Shown in pieces: positions 25,155 through 34,425 of a stretch of DNA of 64,000 nt. This stretch comes from Paenibacillus eucommiae (GTDB lineage: Bacteria > Bacillota > Bacilli > Paenibacillales > NBRC-103111): positions 1-64,000 of the forward strand of contig NZ_JAGGLB010000003.1 of NCBI RefSeq assembly GCF_017874215.1. Reading direction: 5' to 3'. The first letter of the stretch is position 1. Each line of letters opens with the position of its first letter. Made by a program: the position numbers and the translations under genes. The notes below the pieces were generated by a model. That model worked only from the letters and a program-made list of their open reading frames with translations, ran no database searches and was not told the DNA's origin.

Positions 25155-26396
25155 CTAGTTTATATATTTTACATGAGTACCCTTATACAAAACTGATATT
25201 GCCGCTGCTATAAGGATCATACCCATAAAAGCAGGTGCAGCATGACCAAGTGATACATAGATTTGACCTCCAATGATAGGCCCAATCATTCTTGCTAAAG
25301 CCTGAATAGATTGGCTACCTCCTTGAATCCTTCCTTGTTCACTAGCATCGACAGACTTGGAGAGCATCCCATTGAATGAAGGGCCAAAGATCGAATCACC
25401 AAAACCAAATATAAACATTCCAGCGATAAGAAGAGGATAGAATGAGAACAAAGCAGATAGCGCAATAAAACTGTAGCCTACAATCTCTGAAACCATTCCA
25501 AGAATTGCTATCTGTTTATCACTAAGTTTTATCAGAAGCTTTGGCATTATGAATCCTTGTGAAATGATGTCTTGGATGCCCATAATTGAAAACATAAGTC
25601 CGATTAGTGCAGGCTTCCAACTAAAAGTATCCATTGTAAATTGCGAAAAAACTGCCTGTAAAGATCCGTTGGGTATCCAAAGTAAGAACGCTGAGATAAG
25701 TAGCCTTTTTAAGTTTTTCATGGAAAGTATGTTTACAAGCTGTGTAAATGGATTCAGTCTTACGAAGGTAATCTTTTTCAGCCTATTATTCCTGTCAAGG
25801 CTCTCAGGCATAAAAAAGAATCCATAAACAACATTCAATAAAGTTACTATTGCTCCAAAATACATGGGTACAGAATAACCAGACTTGGCAAGTAATCCGC
25901 CTAGAGTTGGGCCAATGACGGTGCCTACCCCTACTACCGCACTCACCCATCCAAAGTATTTTGTTCTCTGTTCTGGAGGAATGATATCTGCAAAATAAGC
26001 GAAGATAGTGCCTATGCTGCCGCCTGTTATACCTTCTATTATGCGTCCAGCAAATAGTGCCCATAGAGCTCCTCCTATGCCAAAAACAATGTACCCGATT
26101 GCGGAACCCAAAAGGCAAACTAAGAGCAATGGACGACGGCCATATTTGTCGCTCAAAGCTCCAAGTCCGGGGGCCGCAAAAAACACGCAGAATGCATAAA
26201 CAGAGGTCAGCAACGTAACAACTATAGCTTGTTCTCCCGGATTGCTTGTATAAGGCTGTACTAAGAACGGAACGACAGGCATTATGATACTGAAGCCTAT
26301 TCCGCAAAGAAACACAGAGATAAGCCCGAATATTAAAGCGTGTTTATCTATGGTTTGTTCTGTGTTCTGTTCATTGTGGGATCTAGATATGGACAT
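25155..26396 (-). CDS. MFS multidrug/tetracycline-type efflux transporter
   Basis: 413 residues, about 12 membrane segments. The antiporter motif A is present as GALSDKYGRRPLLL (about residues 80-94) and motif C-like GVGTVIGPTLGGLL follows, as in TetA-type DHA1 drug/H+ antiporters. Good GAGGAG site before ATG 26396. Expressed from its own promoter (26447-26475) carrying TTGnCAA operator repeats, downstream of a MarR gene on the same strand, so drug-inducible export is likely. The substrate cannot be read from sequence. Confidence 0.88.
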   Translation of the reverse strand: MSISRSHNEQNTEQTIDKHALIFGLISVFLCGIGFSIIMPVVPFLVQPYTSNPGEQAIVVTLLTSVYAFCVFFAAPGLGALSDKYGRRPLLLVCLLGSAIGYIVFGIGGALWALFAGRIIEGITGGSIGTIFAYFADIIPPEQRTKYFGWVSAVVGVGTVIGPTLGGLLAKSGYSVPMYFGAIVTLLNVVYGFFFMPESLDRNNRLKKITFVRLNPFTQLVNILSMKNLKRLLISAFLLWIPNGSLQAVFSQFTMDTFSWKPALIGLMFSIMGIQDIISQGFIMPKLLIKLSDKQIAILGMVSEIVGYSFIALSALFSFYPLLIAGMFIFGFGDSIFGPSFNGMLSKSVDASEQGRIQGGSQSIQALARMIGPIIGGQIYVSLGHAAPAFMGMILIAAAISVLYKGTHVKYIN

Positions 26397-26430
26397 TTAA
26401 ATTCTCTCCTCAAAGGTTGCATTATTGATT

Positions 26431-26481
26431 CCTTGGCAACAAAATCATCGTATTACAATTTTGTTTCCTTGTCAACAAATT
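26431..26481 (-). promoter_or_regulatory. Promoter and MarR-type operators of the exporter gene
   Basis: TTGACA (26475-26470) and TACGAT (26452-26447) are spaced by 17 bases. Two direct copies of CCTTGKCAACAAAWT at 26431-26445 and 26467-26481 place palindromic TTGnCAA cores on each side of the promoter, one overlapping the -35 box. Confidence 0.65.
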
Positions 26482-26490
26482 AATGCCAAT

Positions 26491-26527
26491 AAAAAGGCAG
26501 CCCGTTCTCAATAGAGCCCGGCTGCCT
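26491..26527 (-). terminator. Terminator of the marR-type gene
   Basis: AGGCAGCC/GGCTGCCT stem with TTTTT on the minus strand, just past the stop at 26552 and before the exporter promoter. Confidence 0.75.
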
Positions 26528-26551
26528 GTGTTTCATTTTCAGTATTCAAAT

Positions 26552-27025
26552 TTATTCCGACTTCATATCTATACCCAGTTTCTCTATTTCTGTATCCAAA
26601 TGCCTACTATACTTTTCCATGAAGCTAAGCATACTGTCAAATTGTTCCTCGGTCACCTGCTCAAATATGGCTTTATCCCGCTCTTGAAACTCTTTGTGCA
26701 GGTCCTCATGGATTTTATAAATTGCTTTCCCTTGCTCAGTAAGACTAAAATAGATTTCTTTCTTGTTATCCGACTTCTGGTAGCTGTTGATAAGGCCTTT
26801 TTGTATGAGCTTCTTAGTTAATTTACTTATGGCACCGCGAGTCATATAAAAGGACTCCGCAAGTTTTGTCACGTTGGATTCTACATTTTTTTCAATGTAT
26901 TCGATGCAATGAACCTCAGAAGACTTATAACCCTTAAGACTGTCTTCCATCTTATCCTTATTAAGCCAAACCATCTTGTTATATAAGTCCCTAAACCTCA
27001 CTATGACCTGTTCTTCTTTGTTCAT
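26552..27025 (-). CDS. MarR-family transcriptional regulator
   Basis: 157 residues. Winged-helix core: EKNVESNVTKLAESFYMTRG with AISKLTKKLIQKGLINSYQK as recognition helix and wing start, then DNKKEIYFSLTEQGKAIY, the classic MarR wing motif. Dimerisation helices at both ends. Immediately upstream of the exporter gene, whose promoter has paired TTGnCAA sites, so it probably represses efflux until a ligand binds. Confidence 0.9.
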   Translation of the reverse strand: MNKEEQVIVRFRDLYNKMVWLNKDKMEDSLKGYKSSEVHCIEYIEKNVESNVTKLAESFYMTRGAISKLTKKLIQKGLINSYQKSDNKKEIYFSLTEQGKAIYKIHEDLHKEFQERDKAIFEQVTEEQFDSMLSFMEKYSRHLDTEIEKLGIDMKSE

Positions 27026-27239
27026 GGCCTGTCCTCCCCACTTTTACAGAGTTCAACTTCCTATATCAATTCTATAGTGGAAAGCCGTATTTCTTTGTCG
27101 CTCACATAAATCCCTCTTAATTATAACCTCCTTATTATAGCATATTTTGTTATGTTCATTATTGTTGAATGTCGATCTACCCCTTTCTTTCGCATGGTGG
27201 AGAGCTACGTGGGTTTCATAATTGTGAAGAATACGCTAA

Positions 27240-27773
27240 TCAATTCACTTGGGGTTGAACCTGTTTCAGTAAGGTTGTTATCTTTTCAAAATCATTCAAT
27301 TCCCCTACCAGCATCTCCTTAATGATTCCATTCTCATCGATAAGCAATGACAAAGGCAGACTAGTAACTTTATATGCTTTTTTCACGTTCTCCTCTAGAT
27401 CTAACAGGATCGGGAACTTCAGATCATAACGATTTGCAAACTTTTGTACAGTTTCATTTTTTTCTCCCACATTGACAGCTACAATTTCCACACCATCAAT
27501 AAGCTTATAAGCCTCATTCATAAGAGGCAGTTCATTTACACAAGGATTGCACCATGTTGCCCAGAAATTTAGGATAACTCCTTTCCCCCTATAGTCGGTT
27601 AACTGTATTTCTTGACCATTCAATGAGGTTAACGCAAAATTCGGGGCGGTTTGGCCTACTTGAATCACTTTGCGAACCTCGCTCTTTGTCTGCAGAATTG
27701 CATAACCAATAGCATAAAGAACAAGGATAAGCAGAAATGTTTGCATGCCTTTTGACCTTATTATTTTCTTCAT
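27240..27773 (-). CDS. Membrane-anchored thioredoxin-like protein (ResA/TlpA type)
   Basis: ATG 27773 follows GAGGGGG. One N-terminal membrane anchor (MQTFLLILVLYAIGYAIL) then an extracytoplasmic thioredoxin fold: VGQTAPNFALTSLNG, GKGVILNFWATWCNPCVNEL with the CxxC pair, and VTSLPLSLLIDENG with the cis-proline loop. 177 residues. Likely reduces disulfides outside the membrane, for example in cytochrome c or copper-protein maturation. Divergent from the PepSY/YtkA operon. Confidence 0.9.
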   Translation of the reverse strand: MKKIIRSKGMQTFLLILVLYAIGYAILQTKSEVRKVIQVGQTAPNFALTSLNGQEIQLTDYRGKGVILNFWATWCNPCVNELPLMNEAYKLIDGVEIVAVNVGEKNETVQKFANRYDLKFPILLDLEENVKKAYKVTSLPLSLLIDENGIIKEMLVGELNDFEKITTLLKQVQPQVN

Positions 27774-27845
27774 CTTAATCCCCCTCTGTCCCAATTTTCA
27801 CAATTCTGTCAAACGCATACCTGAGAATGAGTAATTAGAGTCATA

Positions 27846-27857
27846 TGTGATTTCACA
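27846..27857. promoter_or_regulatory. Palindrome in the divergent promoter region
   Basis: TGTGATTTCACA, an imperfect dyad 60 bases upstream of the PepSY gene. It is shorter than a CRP/FNR site (2- rather than 6-base spacer), so the binding factor is unknown. Confidence 0.3.
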
Positions 27858-27917
27858 AAAGTTACCTTATAATAAAAATTATTTTGTAAAAATTGTGTAA
27901 AAAGGGAGCCGTAAAAC

Positions 27918-29333
27918 ATGAGCGCTAGGCCAACTGAGCATTTCAAGCCTTCAACACCACAAGCCCGCAAGAAGACTGCAGCCAAATGGCTGCCTTACCT
28001 TTATCAATCCGTATGGAGGTGGCATTTTTACGCCGGAATCATTTTTGCACCGTTCCTGATCATTCTGGCATTCAGCGGATCCATGTATTTATTCAAGCCG
28101 CAAATTGAGGGATATCTTTATAAAGATATGCTGACCGTACGGGAAGTGGGCTCGGCGGCTATGCCGTATACAGACCTGATCGAGAAAACCGTTCGTGCCT
28201 ACCCTGGAACGAGCATATCCTCTATTACGCTTACCGATAATCTGGAGTCTACGATCAAACTATCCGCCAGCCGAAACGGAACTGCTACGACGATGTACGC
28301 CGACCCATATACCGGAAACATTACCGGAATGCTGAATAGCGACAAAACCTTCTCTGCTTTCTTCAAAAAAATGCATAGCCAGCTTCTCTTGAAGGGTACC
28401 TGGGCGAACCGACTGGTAGAGCTTTCCGCTTGTTGGGCGGTCATACTGACGGTTACAGGACTATATTTGTGGTGGCCGCGAAACAAAGCTGCGATCTGGG
28501 GCACCATTCTGCCCAGACTCGGGAAACGTGGCAGTCGTACTTTCTGGAGGGATATCCATGCCGTCCCCGCTTTCTGGCTCTCGCTCTGTATGCTGGTTCT
28601 GATAGCCAGCGGCCTGCCTTGGTCTGGTGTCTTAGGCGGACAAATCGACAGGCTGGCAAATGCGACAAATACTAATTATCCGCCATTCGCATTGAGTTTT
28701 TTGGCGAAGCCGGAATCTGTGACCGTTGCGAAAGATATAGCGGACGACGTACCCTGGGCTGTGGAGAATGTCCCTGTCCCCGTTTCGGCAAGCGGTGGTT
28801 ATTTACCGCTGAATGTCAACGAAATTGCTTCCATTGCCGACAAGCAGAGTGTTCGCAAGCCTTATACTATCTCCATGCCGCAAGGCGAAACTGGCGTGTA
28901 TACGATCTCTACCGCCCATGAAAGACCCGGACGGGACGCCACACTGCATGTCGATCTATACAGCGGAGCTGTGCTCACAGACGTCCGGTATGGAGATTAC
29001 GGCATCATGGCCAAAGTCATTTCGTTAGGTATCGCTCTGCACGAAGGCAGATTATTTGGAGTCGTCAATCAAATGCTTGGACTACTGACCTGCATGGGAG
29101 TGATTCTTATTGCAATCAGTTCCTATTTCATGTGGCGAAAGCGCAAGCCTGACGGCAAGCTTGGAGCTCCAGAAAAGCCAAAGGACAAGCGATTTACAAT
29201 CGGTGTACTGGGTATCATGCTGATCTTTGGCATCCTGATGCCATTAGTAGGCTTATCTATTCTGGTCATTCTGATATTGGATTTGTTAGTAATTCAAAGA
29301 ATTCGGCCGCTTAAGCAGTGGTTCTCAGCATAG
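27918..29333 (+). CDS. PepSY-domain membrane protein (PiuB-like)
   Basis: 471 residues with four hydrophobic segments: WHFYAGIIFAPFLIILAFSG, CWAVILTVTGLYLWWP, FWLSLCMLVLIASGLPW and a C-terminal pair. PepSY regions lie between them (ISSITLTDNLESTIKLSA; GVYTISTAHE). HxxAG-like WRWHFYAG and RDIHAVPAFW histidines are typical of PepSY-TM proteins linked to iron or copper handling and transmembrane electron transfer. GGGAG precedes the ATG. In operon with the YtkA-like lipoprotein 15 bases downstream. Confidence 0.88.
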   Translation: MSARPTEHFKPSTPQARKKTAAKWLPYLYQSVWRWHFYAGIIFAPFLIILAFSGSMYLFKPQIEGYLYKDMLTVREVGSAAMPYTDLIEKTVRAYPGTSISSITLTDNLESTIKLSASRNGTATTMYADPYTGNITGMLNSDKTFSAFFKKMHSQLLLKGTWANRLVELSACWAVILTVTGLYLWWPRNKAAIWGTILPRLGKRGSRTFWRDIHAVPAFWLSLCMLVLIASGLPWSGVLGGQIDRLANATNTNYPPFALSFLAKPESVTVAKDIADDVPWAVENVPVPVSASGGYLPLNVNEIASIADKQSVRKPYTISMPQGETGVYTISTAHERPGRDATLHVDLYSGAVLTDVRYGDYGIMAKVISLGIALHEGRLFGVVNQMLGLLTCMGVILIAISSYFMWRKRKPDGKLGAPEKPKDKRFTIGVLGIMLIFGILMPLVGLSILVILILDLLVIQRIRPLKQWFSA

Positions 29334-29347
29334 GAGGAGATCATTTC

Positions 29348-29842
29348 ATGTTACCCATACTAAAACGCACTGCAACTGGTCTAGGAATGTTCGTGATTGT
29401 GGCTATTCTTGGCGGTTGTACAGCTAATGTCAGTTCAGCAGATAAGAACGGCCTTATCCCACACTTGACAGTTGATCTGCAAGTTGCTGCGAACATCGAG
29501 TCTGGAGATGTCAGAACCTTCTCGATTGAGGTTAAGCAGGGTGACCAGCCATTCGAAGATGCCGAACAGGTTGAATTTGAAGTTTGGCCTGAAGAAAACA
29601 AAGAAGCAACTATGATCTTGTCAGGTCAAAAGAAAGGACCTGGAATCTATTCGGTGAATCAAACGTTTGCTGAAGAAGGGCTATATATTGTAAAATGCCG
29701 CGTAACTTCAAAAGATTATCAGTTGATGCCATCTAAACGTTTCGCGGTTGGAGATGTGGCTTTACAGCAGTTGGTTATAAAGGAACAACAAAGCGAACCT
29801 GGAGCGCTTGCTCCCACCGAAACCGGTGGCCATCATCATTAG
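29348..29842 (+). CDS. YtkA/FixH-like lipoprotein
   Basis: ATG 29348 with GGAGGAG upstream; signal peptide and lipobox ILGGC (about residues 20-24). A single beta-sandwich domain follows (SGDVRTFSIEVKQGDQPFED, GIYSVNQTFAEEGLYIVKCR), of the YtkA/FixH class thought to help metal insertion into terminal oxidases. It ends GGHHH, and the DNA repeats CATCATCATTAG once more after the stop, a small duplication. A paralogue lies at 33414-33788, next to nosD. Confidence 0.8.
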   Translation: MLPILKRTATGLGMFVIVAILGGCTANVSSADKNGLIPHLTVDLQVAANIESGDVRTFSIEVKQGDQPFEDAEQVEFEVWPEENKEATMILSGQKKGPGIYSVNQTFAEEGLYIVKCRVTSKDYQLMPSKRFAVGDVALQQLVIKEQQSEPGALAPTETGGHHH

Positions 29843-29911
29843 CATCATCATTAGGCCTGGAAGTATGAAAACGGGCAAAAAGGCATTAATGAGCTGCACT
29901 TGAAGCCAAGT

Positions 29912-29956
29912 AGAGCCGCAACGTGCGCAGGGAACTGTGCGTTTAGCGGCTCTTTT
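29912..29956 (+). terminator. Terminator of the PepSY/YtkA operon
   Basis: AGAGCCGC/GCGGCTCT stem with inner TGCGCA/TGTGCG pairing and TTTT on the plus strand. Confidence 0.75.
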
Positions 29957-29959
29957 CTG

Positions 29960-30691
29960 TTATTTGCGTTTACTTGTGATACCAAACAATTCGGCAAATG
30001 CATCCTGTAAGCCCGTCGAACCAAGTTGTCCGCGTATTTCCTCCCCTGTACCCTCCAACTCTACAGAACCTCCGCGAAGGAAGACGATATGATCGGCTAG
30101 TACCTCTGCGATTTGCAGCTGGTGAGTTGAAAATAAAACCGTTTGTCCATTAGCGGCCGCTTTGTGAACGAGTTGAACGAAAGTTTCCATCCAATAGGGA
30201 TCCAGACCATTGGTCGGTTCATCCATCACAAGAAGCGGGGAACGGGACAATAAAGCTTGAGCAAATAAAATCCGCTGCCGCATTCCCTTGGAGAAGGAGG
30301 AAACAGGCTTGGTACCGGTCTCTTCAAGTCCGACTTCGGCCAGCACCTCAGCTGCGCGTTGTTCAGTCAGTCCTCTTAATTTCGCCCAAAATGTCATGGT
30401 CTCTTTGGCAGTAAGCCCTGCGCTGAAGCGATAGTCATCCGGCATATATCCAATCAACTCCGCAAAGCGTTTACGGTTATCCTTCCAGCGCAGCCCGCCT
30501 ACTGTTATATCGCCCTGATCAGGCTGCAGAATTCCTGCTATCATACGCAAAATCGTACTTTTACCAGCACCATTTCCTCCACACAAAGCAAGAATCTGCC
30601 CCTGTGCAACCTGGACATTCAAATCTTGGATAATGACTTGTTTTTTTAGAATTTTCTGAACGCCTTTTATCTGTACGAACACTTCAGACAC
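29960..30691 (-). CDS. nosF: NosF-like ABC transporter ATP-binding protein
   Basis: GTG 30691 with GGGGGAGG upstream gives 243 residues; the longer frame to 30826 lies inside nosY. Walker A CGGNGAGKST, Q-loop YMPDDYRF, signature SFSKGMRQR, Walker B LLVMDEPTNGLDP, H-loop STHQ. Works with NosY and NosD to mature the copper centre of nitrous oxide reductase in known systems. Last gene of the cluster, overlapping the nosY stop by 8 bases. Confidence 0.85.
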   Translation of the reverse strand: MSEVFVQIKGVQKILKKQVIIQDLNVQVAQGQILALCGGNGAGKSTILRMIAGILQPDQGDITVGGLRWKDNRKRFAELIGYMPDDYRFSAGLTAKETMTFWAKLRGLTEQRAAEVLAEVGLEETGTKPVSSFSKGMRQRILFAQALLSRSPLLVMDEPTNGLDPYWMETFVQLVHKAAANGQTVLFSTHQLQIAEVLADHIVFLRGGSVELEGTGEEIRGQLGSTGLQDAFAELFGITSKRK

Positions 30692-31505
30692 GCGTCCTCC
30701 CCCTTTCCCACAACCAATTGGCCGTACCTGCTGCGATACCGATCCACAGAATAGAGACCGCGATGAACCCAAGAGTTCCGGCTGGACGGCGAATCCATTT
30801 GATCCATTCATAATATTCGGGTCCAAGTACAGAGCCTCCTCCGAGCTTCACCACAACAAACAAACGCGATAATTCAGCCGGGTTCAGTAAGGTAAGCACG
30901 GAAATGGCTGGTTTGACCCACAAATAAGGCATCATGCCCAGCGAGGCAATAAGCAGCGGCGGCCAGCCGATAATGGCAAAAAACCATATGGCCACAGCAA
31001 CCGTCAATGCTTGCCACCGATTTCTTGCCAAGGTGCCTACCAGAAAGGAAATGGCCAGAAAGAGCAAGGCGAGACTACTGGAAAAGACCAAAAGCAGCAA
31101 ATAAGTCTGGATTTCGAAATCGCTGCCCGTGATCCAGCCGACTAATCCTGCGAACCCAAAGCCGAGGGCGACGATGGCCAGGAGTACAACCGCAAGACCC
31201 GCATATTTGCCGGTCATAAACGCCCCTGTGCTGATTGGATAAGTTGAAAGCAGCTCCCAGTTGCCATCCTCCTTTTCTCCAGTCAAAGAAAAAGCTCCAA
31301 GCATTAAGGTCATTAAAGGCAGCAGATATAAAATAAGGTTGAGCATCGTACCGGTAACGCCAGAATAGCCCTGTACGTAGCCTTGCGCATTTATCAGCAG
31401 CAGACACAGCATAAATAGAGAAAAAAGACCCATAAATGAATAGGCCCATGGATTGCGAAATCCCATTTTAATTTCTCTAACTGCAACATGTAGGATGTCA
31501 TTCAC
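30684..31505 (-). CDS. nosY: NosY-like ABC-2 permease
   Basis: 273 residues with six membrane segments. REIKMGFRNPWAYSFMGLF at the N terminus and SLTGEKEDGNWELLSTYPIS are typical of NosY/ABC-2 permeases. Its ATG overlaps the nosL stop (31502-31505) and its stop overlaps nosF, so the genes are translationally coupled. Forms the membrane part of the NosDFY transporter. Confidence 0.85.
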   Translation of the reverse strand: MNDILHVAVREIKMGFRNPWAYSFMGLFSLFMLCLLLINAQGYVQGYSGVTGTMLNLILYLLPLMTLMLGAFSLTGEKEDGNWELLSTYPISTGAFMTGKYAGLAVVLLAIVALGFGFAGLVGWITGSDFEIQTYLLLLVFSSSLALLFLAISFLVGTLARNRWQALTVAVAIWFFAIIGWPPLLIASLGMMPYLWVKPAISVLTLLNPAELSRLFVVVKLGGGSVLGPEYYEWIKWIRRPAGTLGFIAVSILWIGIAAGTANWLWERGRTRV

Positions 31506-32083
31506 GATTGATTTTCCTTTGTACCGTGATCCTTCTCCGCATCTTTTCCTTCATTATGACTGCTGTCAGGACTCTCATGGCTGCCTTCCGAGGATTCATG
31601 CTCGCCCATATCCATCATGTCACGATTAACCTCCCACTTATGGGCGGCGAGTTCTTCCGCAGTCATCATCTTTCCTTTTCCCTGTTCGTCGATAAATGCC
31701 TTGGCAGCGGCCTCTTCCTCAAATGAAATGATACCGTAGGCCATCGGTGTTTTGTAGGAAGCATCGTAGACATAATATGCCTTTTCATAGTTCAGCCATT
31801 GTCTGCTGCCGTAATCGCGAACAAAGGAAGCGCCGATCGTATCTGTGCCATTTTTAACCTTCCATTCATTCATACAGCCGATATCATCAAACTTGAGCGA
31901 CTGGCCATCCTTTGTAATGATTTGTGTGGCAAAAGCATCATCTTTAATGGCCATGTTGCAGATCACACAGCGATCCGTGTCTTCATTGATGGCTTGTGGT
32001 TGATATTCCTTTTTCCCGCATGCGGCAATAATCACTGTGATTAATATCAGGAACACCAACAAGCTTAACTGTTTCATTTTCAT
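31502..32083 (-). CDS. nosL: NosL-like copper chaperone lipoprotein
   Basis: 193 residues; signal and lipobox LITVIIAAC. Copper-site motif CVICNMAIKD at about residues 39-48, DDIGCMNEW, and the conserved ASFVRDYGSRQWLNYEKAYYV. Tail rich in His, Asp and Glu (MGEHESSEGSHES). Delivers Cu(I) in nitrous oxide reductase maturation. Four-base overlaps on both sides. Confidence 0.9.
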   Translation of the reverse strand: MKMKQLSLLVFLILITVIIAACGKKEYQPQAINEDTDRCVICNMAIKDDAFATQIITKDGQSLKFDDIGCMNEWKVKNGTDTIGASFVRDYGSRQWLNYEKAYYVYDASYKTPMAYGIISFEEEAAAKAFIDEQGKGKMMTAEELAAHKWEVNRDMMDMGEHESSEGSHESPDSSHNEGKDAEKDHGTKENQS

Positions 32084-33417
32084 ATTTTTCGTCTCCTTGC
32101 TGCTAGTAGAAGTGAGATTGTTGAGCTCGAGAGCAACATTCCGATCAAACCTGTCTGGACGCCAGAGGAGCCCTTGTCATCCAAACGTGTGGAAACGGGC
32201 GGCACCATTAGTGGTGAATAATCTGTTGTCCATAAGCTTTGCTTCGATTGATACAAGCTTTCAAGAAACATCATGCCAGGCGATTGAAAAAAAAGCTGAA
32301 AGGCAGGTCTTTTCTTAATTAAACCCTGAAAAAAAGGGTTAATGCCATAGCTGATGTCGCTTTTCCCGTCCCCGTCCGTGTCAATTCCGCGAAACGAGTC
32401 CCAGAAGTTTCCCGTTATGTCGTTGTTCGTGCTGTTTTGTGCCTGTGCATCTGCGACATTTCCTGAAAAAAGGTTGCCGTTAATAGCATTCAGCTCGGAA
32501 CCAAGGAGCTGAATGCCGATAAAATTATCGATGACCTCGTTGCTTTCAATACGATTGTTTGCTGATTCTTCAACAAACAGGCCAACACGGTTTCCTTCTA
32601 CAAGGTTCTCCCGGATTAAAGTGTTATGTGCATCGTAAAGCAGAATACCTTGGGAGTTGACGTTCTCATTTTGTTTCGTAAAGGTATTGTTCACTACTTC
32701 TACATCCTGGGTTGCCATGACCATGGCTCCCGTGATGTTCATATGACTGGAATTTTCACGAATGATAGTCCCCTTCGTATACATACAGTGAACTCCGTAG
32801 CGCGATAGCTCGATATGATTTCCAATCACCATATTTTCATCGCTGTTCTCCAGATAGATCCCATCATGCACGCGTTTGATGATATTACCGGTCAAACGGT
32901 TGCGATGTGCGTTATACAGATCGATGCCATTTCCTTTATTGGACATTTTGACAGCTTCTCCCTCTTCAAGAAGACTCCATGCTATGGTATTCTCAAGGAC
33001 TTGTCCTTCATTTGCATCCTGCATCACAATTCCATAGGATCCGGTTCGAATATCCAACTGCTCCAGCAGTACTCTATCGCCTGTAACCAGAACGGAAGGA
33101 GCTTGTTTAATAGCATCATCTCTGATGTGAAGACCGACAACTGCCACGTTATCGGTGTCGATGTGAAGCGCAGGCTGATCACTGTTATTGGTCAGAACAA
33201 CCGTGTTATCCTGCTCTGCCTCCAAACGAAGCGGCTTGGTAATGACCAACGGCCCTTCATAAGTACCCGGAGGCAGAGTAATCGTTTCTCCGGCCTGCGC
33301 ACGATCGATTCTTAGCTGCAGCTTCTGCTGATCAGCCGCCGTTGTCTTAGAAGGGATTCCGCTAAACACGATGCCTGTCAGGAACAGAGCTAGTACCATT
33401 TTCTGAATACGTATCAT
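32080..33417 (-). CDS. nosD: NosD-like parallel beta-helix protein
   Basis: 445 residues. Signal peptide at the N terminus, then repeated short beta strands with N and G turns (GNIIKRVHDGIYLENSDENM, GNHIELSRYGVHCMYTKG), the carbohydrate-binding/sugar hydrolase repeat of NosD. A YGINPFFQGLIKKRPAF segment follows, and a C-terminal membrane segment ends in ARRRKI, as in many Firmicute NosD proteins. Partner of NosF and NosY. Confidence 0.88.
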   Translation of the reverse strand: MIRIQKMVLALFLTGIVFSGIPSKTTAADQQKLQLRIDRAQAGETITLPPGTYEGPLVITKPLRLEAEQDNTVVLTNNSDQPALHIDTDNVAVVGLHIRDDAIKQAPSVLVTGDRVLLEQLDIRTGSYGIVMQDANEGQVLENTIAWSLLEEGEAVKMSNKGNGIDLYNAHRNRLTGNIIKRVHDGIYLENSDENMVIGNHIELSRYGVHCMYTKGTIIRENSSHMNITGAMVMATQDVEVVNNTFTKQNENVNSQGILLYDAHNTLIRENLVEGNRVGLFVEESANNRIESNEVIDNFIGIQLLGSELNAINGNLFSGNVADAQAQNSTNNDITGNFWDSFRGIDTDGDGKSDISYGINPFFQGLIKKRPAFQLFFQSPGMMFLESLYQSKQSLWTTDYSPLMVPPVSTRLDDKGSSGVQTGLIGMLLSSSTISLLLAARRRKI

Positions 33418-33788
33418 TGCACGTCCACCTGTTTTTTCTTGGTGATATGAAGGTCGTCTACATATAAATGGAGATATACCTCATAAAGCCCCGCTTTTTC
33501 GAACGTGTATGTTCCCATAAAGACGCCATTACCTTTGTTTTCTGCATCTACCATCTTAGGCTTGTCATCCACCCGGATATCAAACGTGACTTGGGTCGAA
33601 TCGGCAAACTCAGCTCCCGTGAAATCTGCTTTAAGCTCCACCGGTTTTCCAGAGACTGCAGGAGCAGGTACGGTTGATAGCGATACCTCTATGGCCGAAG
33701 GATCGATTGGAGCTGGCTCTGAAGAACACGCGGTTAGCAATCCGATAATCAGCAATGCGGCCAAAAGCAAATGGAGTGTCTTGGTCAT
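33414..33788 (-). CDS. YtkA/FixH-like lipoprotein at head of the nos cluster
   Basis: ATG 33788 after GGTGGTG; lipobox IGLLTAC. 124 residues with one beta-sandwich domain (ELKADFTGAEFADSTQVTFD, GVFMGTYTFEKAGLYEVYLH, ending LHITKKKQVDV), like the protein at 29348-29842. Overlaps nosD by 4 bases. A metal-delivery role is inferred from the family and neighbours. Confidence 0.8.
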   Translation of the reverse strand: MTKTLHLLLAALLIIGLLTACSSEPAPIDPSAIEVSLSTVPAPAVSGKPVELKADFTGAEFADSTQVTFDIRVDDKPKMVDAENKGNGVFMGTYTFEKAGLYEVYLHLYVDDLHITKKKQVDVQ

Positions 33789-34008
33789 CCACTCACCACC
33801 CCTCTGAACAATATTGTCCGATCTAATTATATCAAGTGGATATGATTCATCCAATGACTACATCGGGCTATATCTATCCAGAAAAAGCCATGAGTTTTGA
33901 CAAAGCAGCAACAATTCTTGGCCCTGCGGCGTGTATGTTGGATGGAATATTATGGGTGGATTTGTATATAGACGGCTCATATTATTTATATTTGGGGAGG
34001 GCTTCGAC

Positions 34009-34335
34009 ATGGACAAGAATTCTGTTTATAAAACAAACAGCTTCTATTGGGATACAAAAGGAAATGACTTCTTAGAAGCAATCGTGCTTCCTTTTTATGG
34101 AGCATATGTCTCAGAAGAACAATGCCAACTTTTTGGCGATGTCTCAGGGAAAAAGATGCTGGAGATAGGCTGTGGAAGTGGCCAATCCTTGCAATATCAG
34201 GGGGAACGCAAAGCATCTGAACTATGGGGTTTGGATTTATCTGAAAACCAAATCGAAAAGGTAAGGCAACATTTGATGGCGTGCGGTCTTTTCAGCAAAA
34301 TTGATCTGTTCTCCGATAGCTTAATCAATGACTAG
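34009..34335 (+). pseudogene. SAM-dependent methyltransferase, truncated
   Basis: ATG 34009 with GGGGAGGG upstream. The N-terminal 100 residues match class I methyltransferases: KKMLEIGCGSGQSLQYQ (SAM loop), ELWGLDLSENQIEKVR, then the frame drifts (FSKIDLFSDSLIND) and stops at 108 residues, less than half the expected length of around 250. The remainder is not found downstream. Non-functional remnant. Confidence 0.75.
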
Positions 34336-34425
34336 CTTTAATACATTGCCATTCAAATTCAACATTTCCCATAGTTCTATCTAATCTTTATCTGAGCATC
34401 CAATCGAAATATTATAGACATTCAG

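Noticed and set aside
27825..27845. Possible Fur box upstream of the PepSY gene
   Set aside because: TGAGAATGAGTAATT matches just the first half of the consensus; too weak to report as a site.
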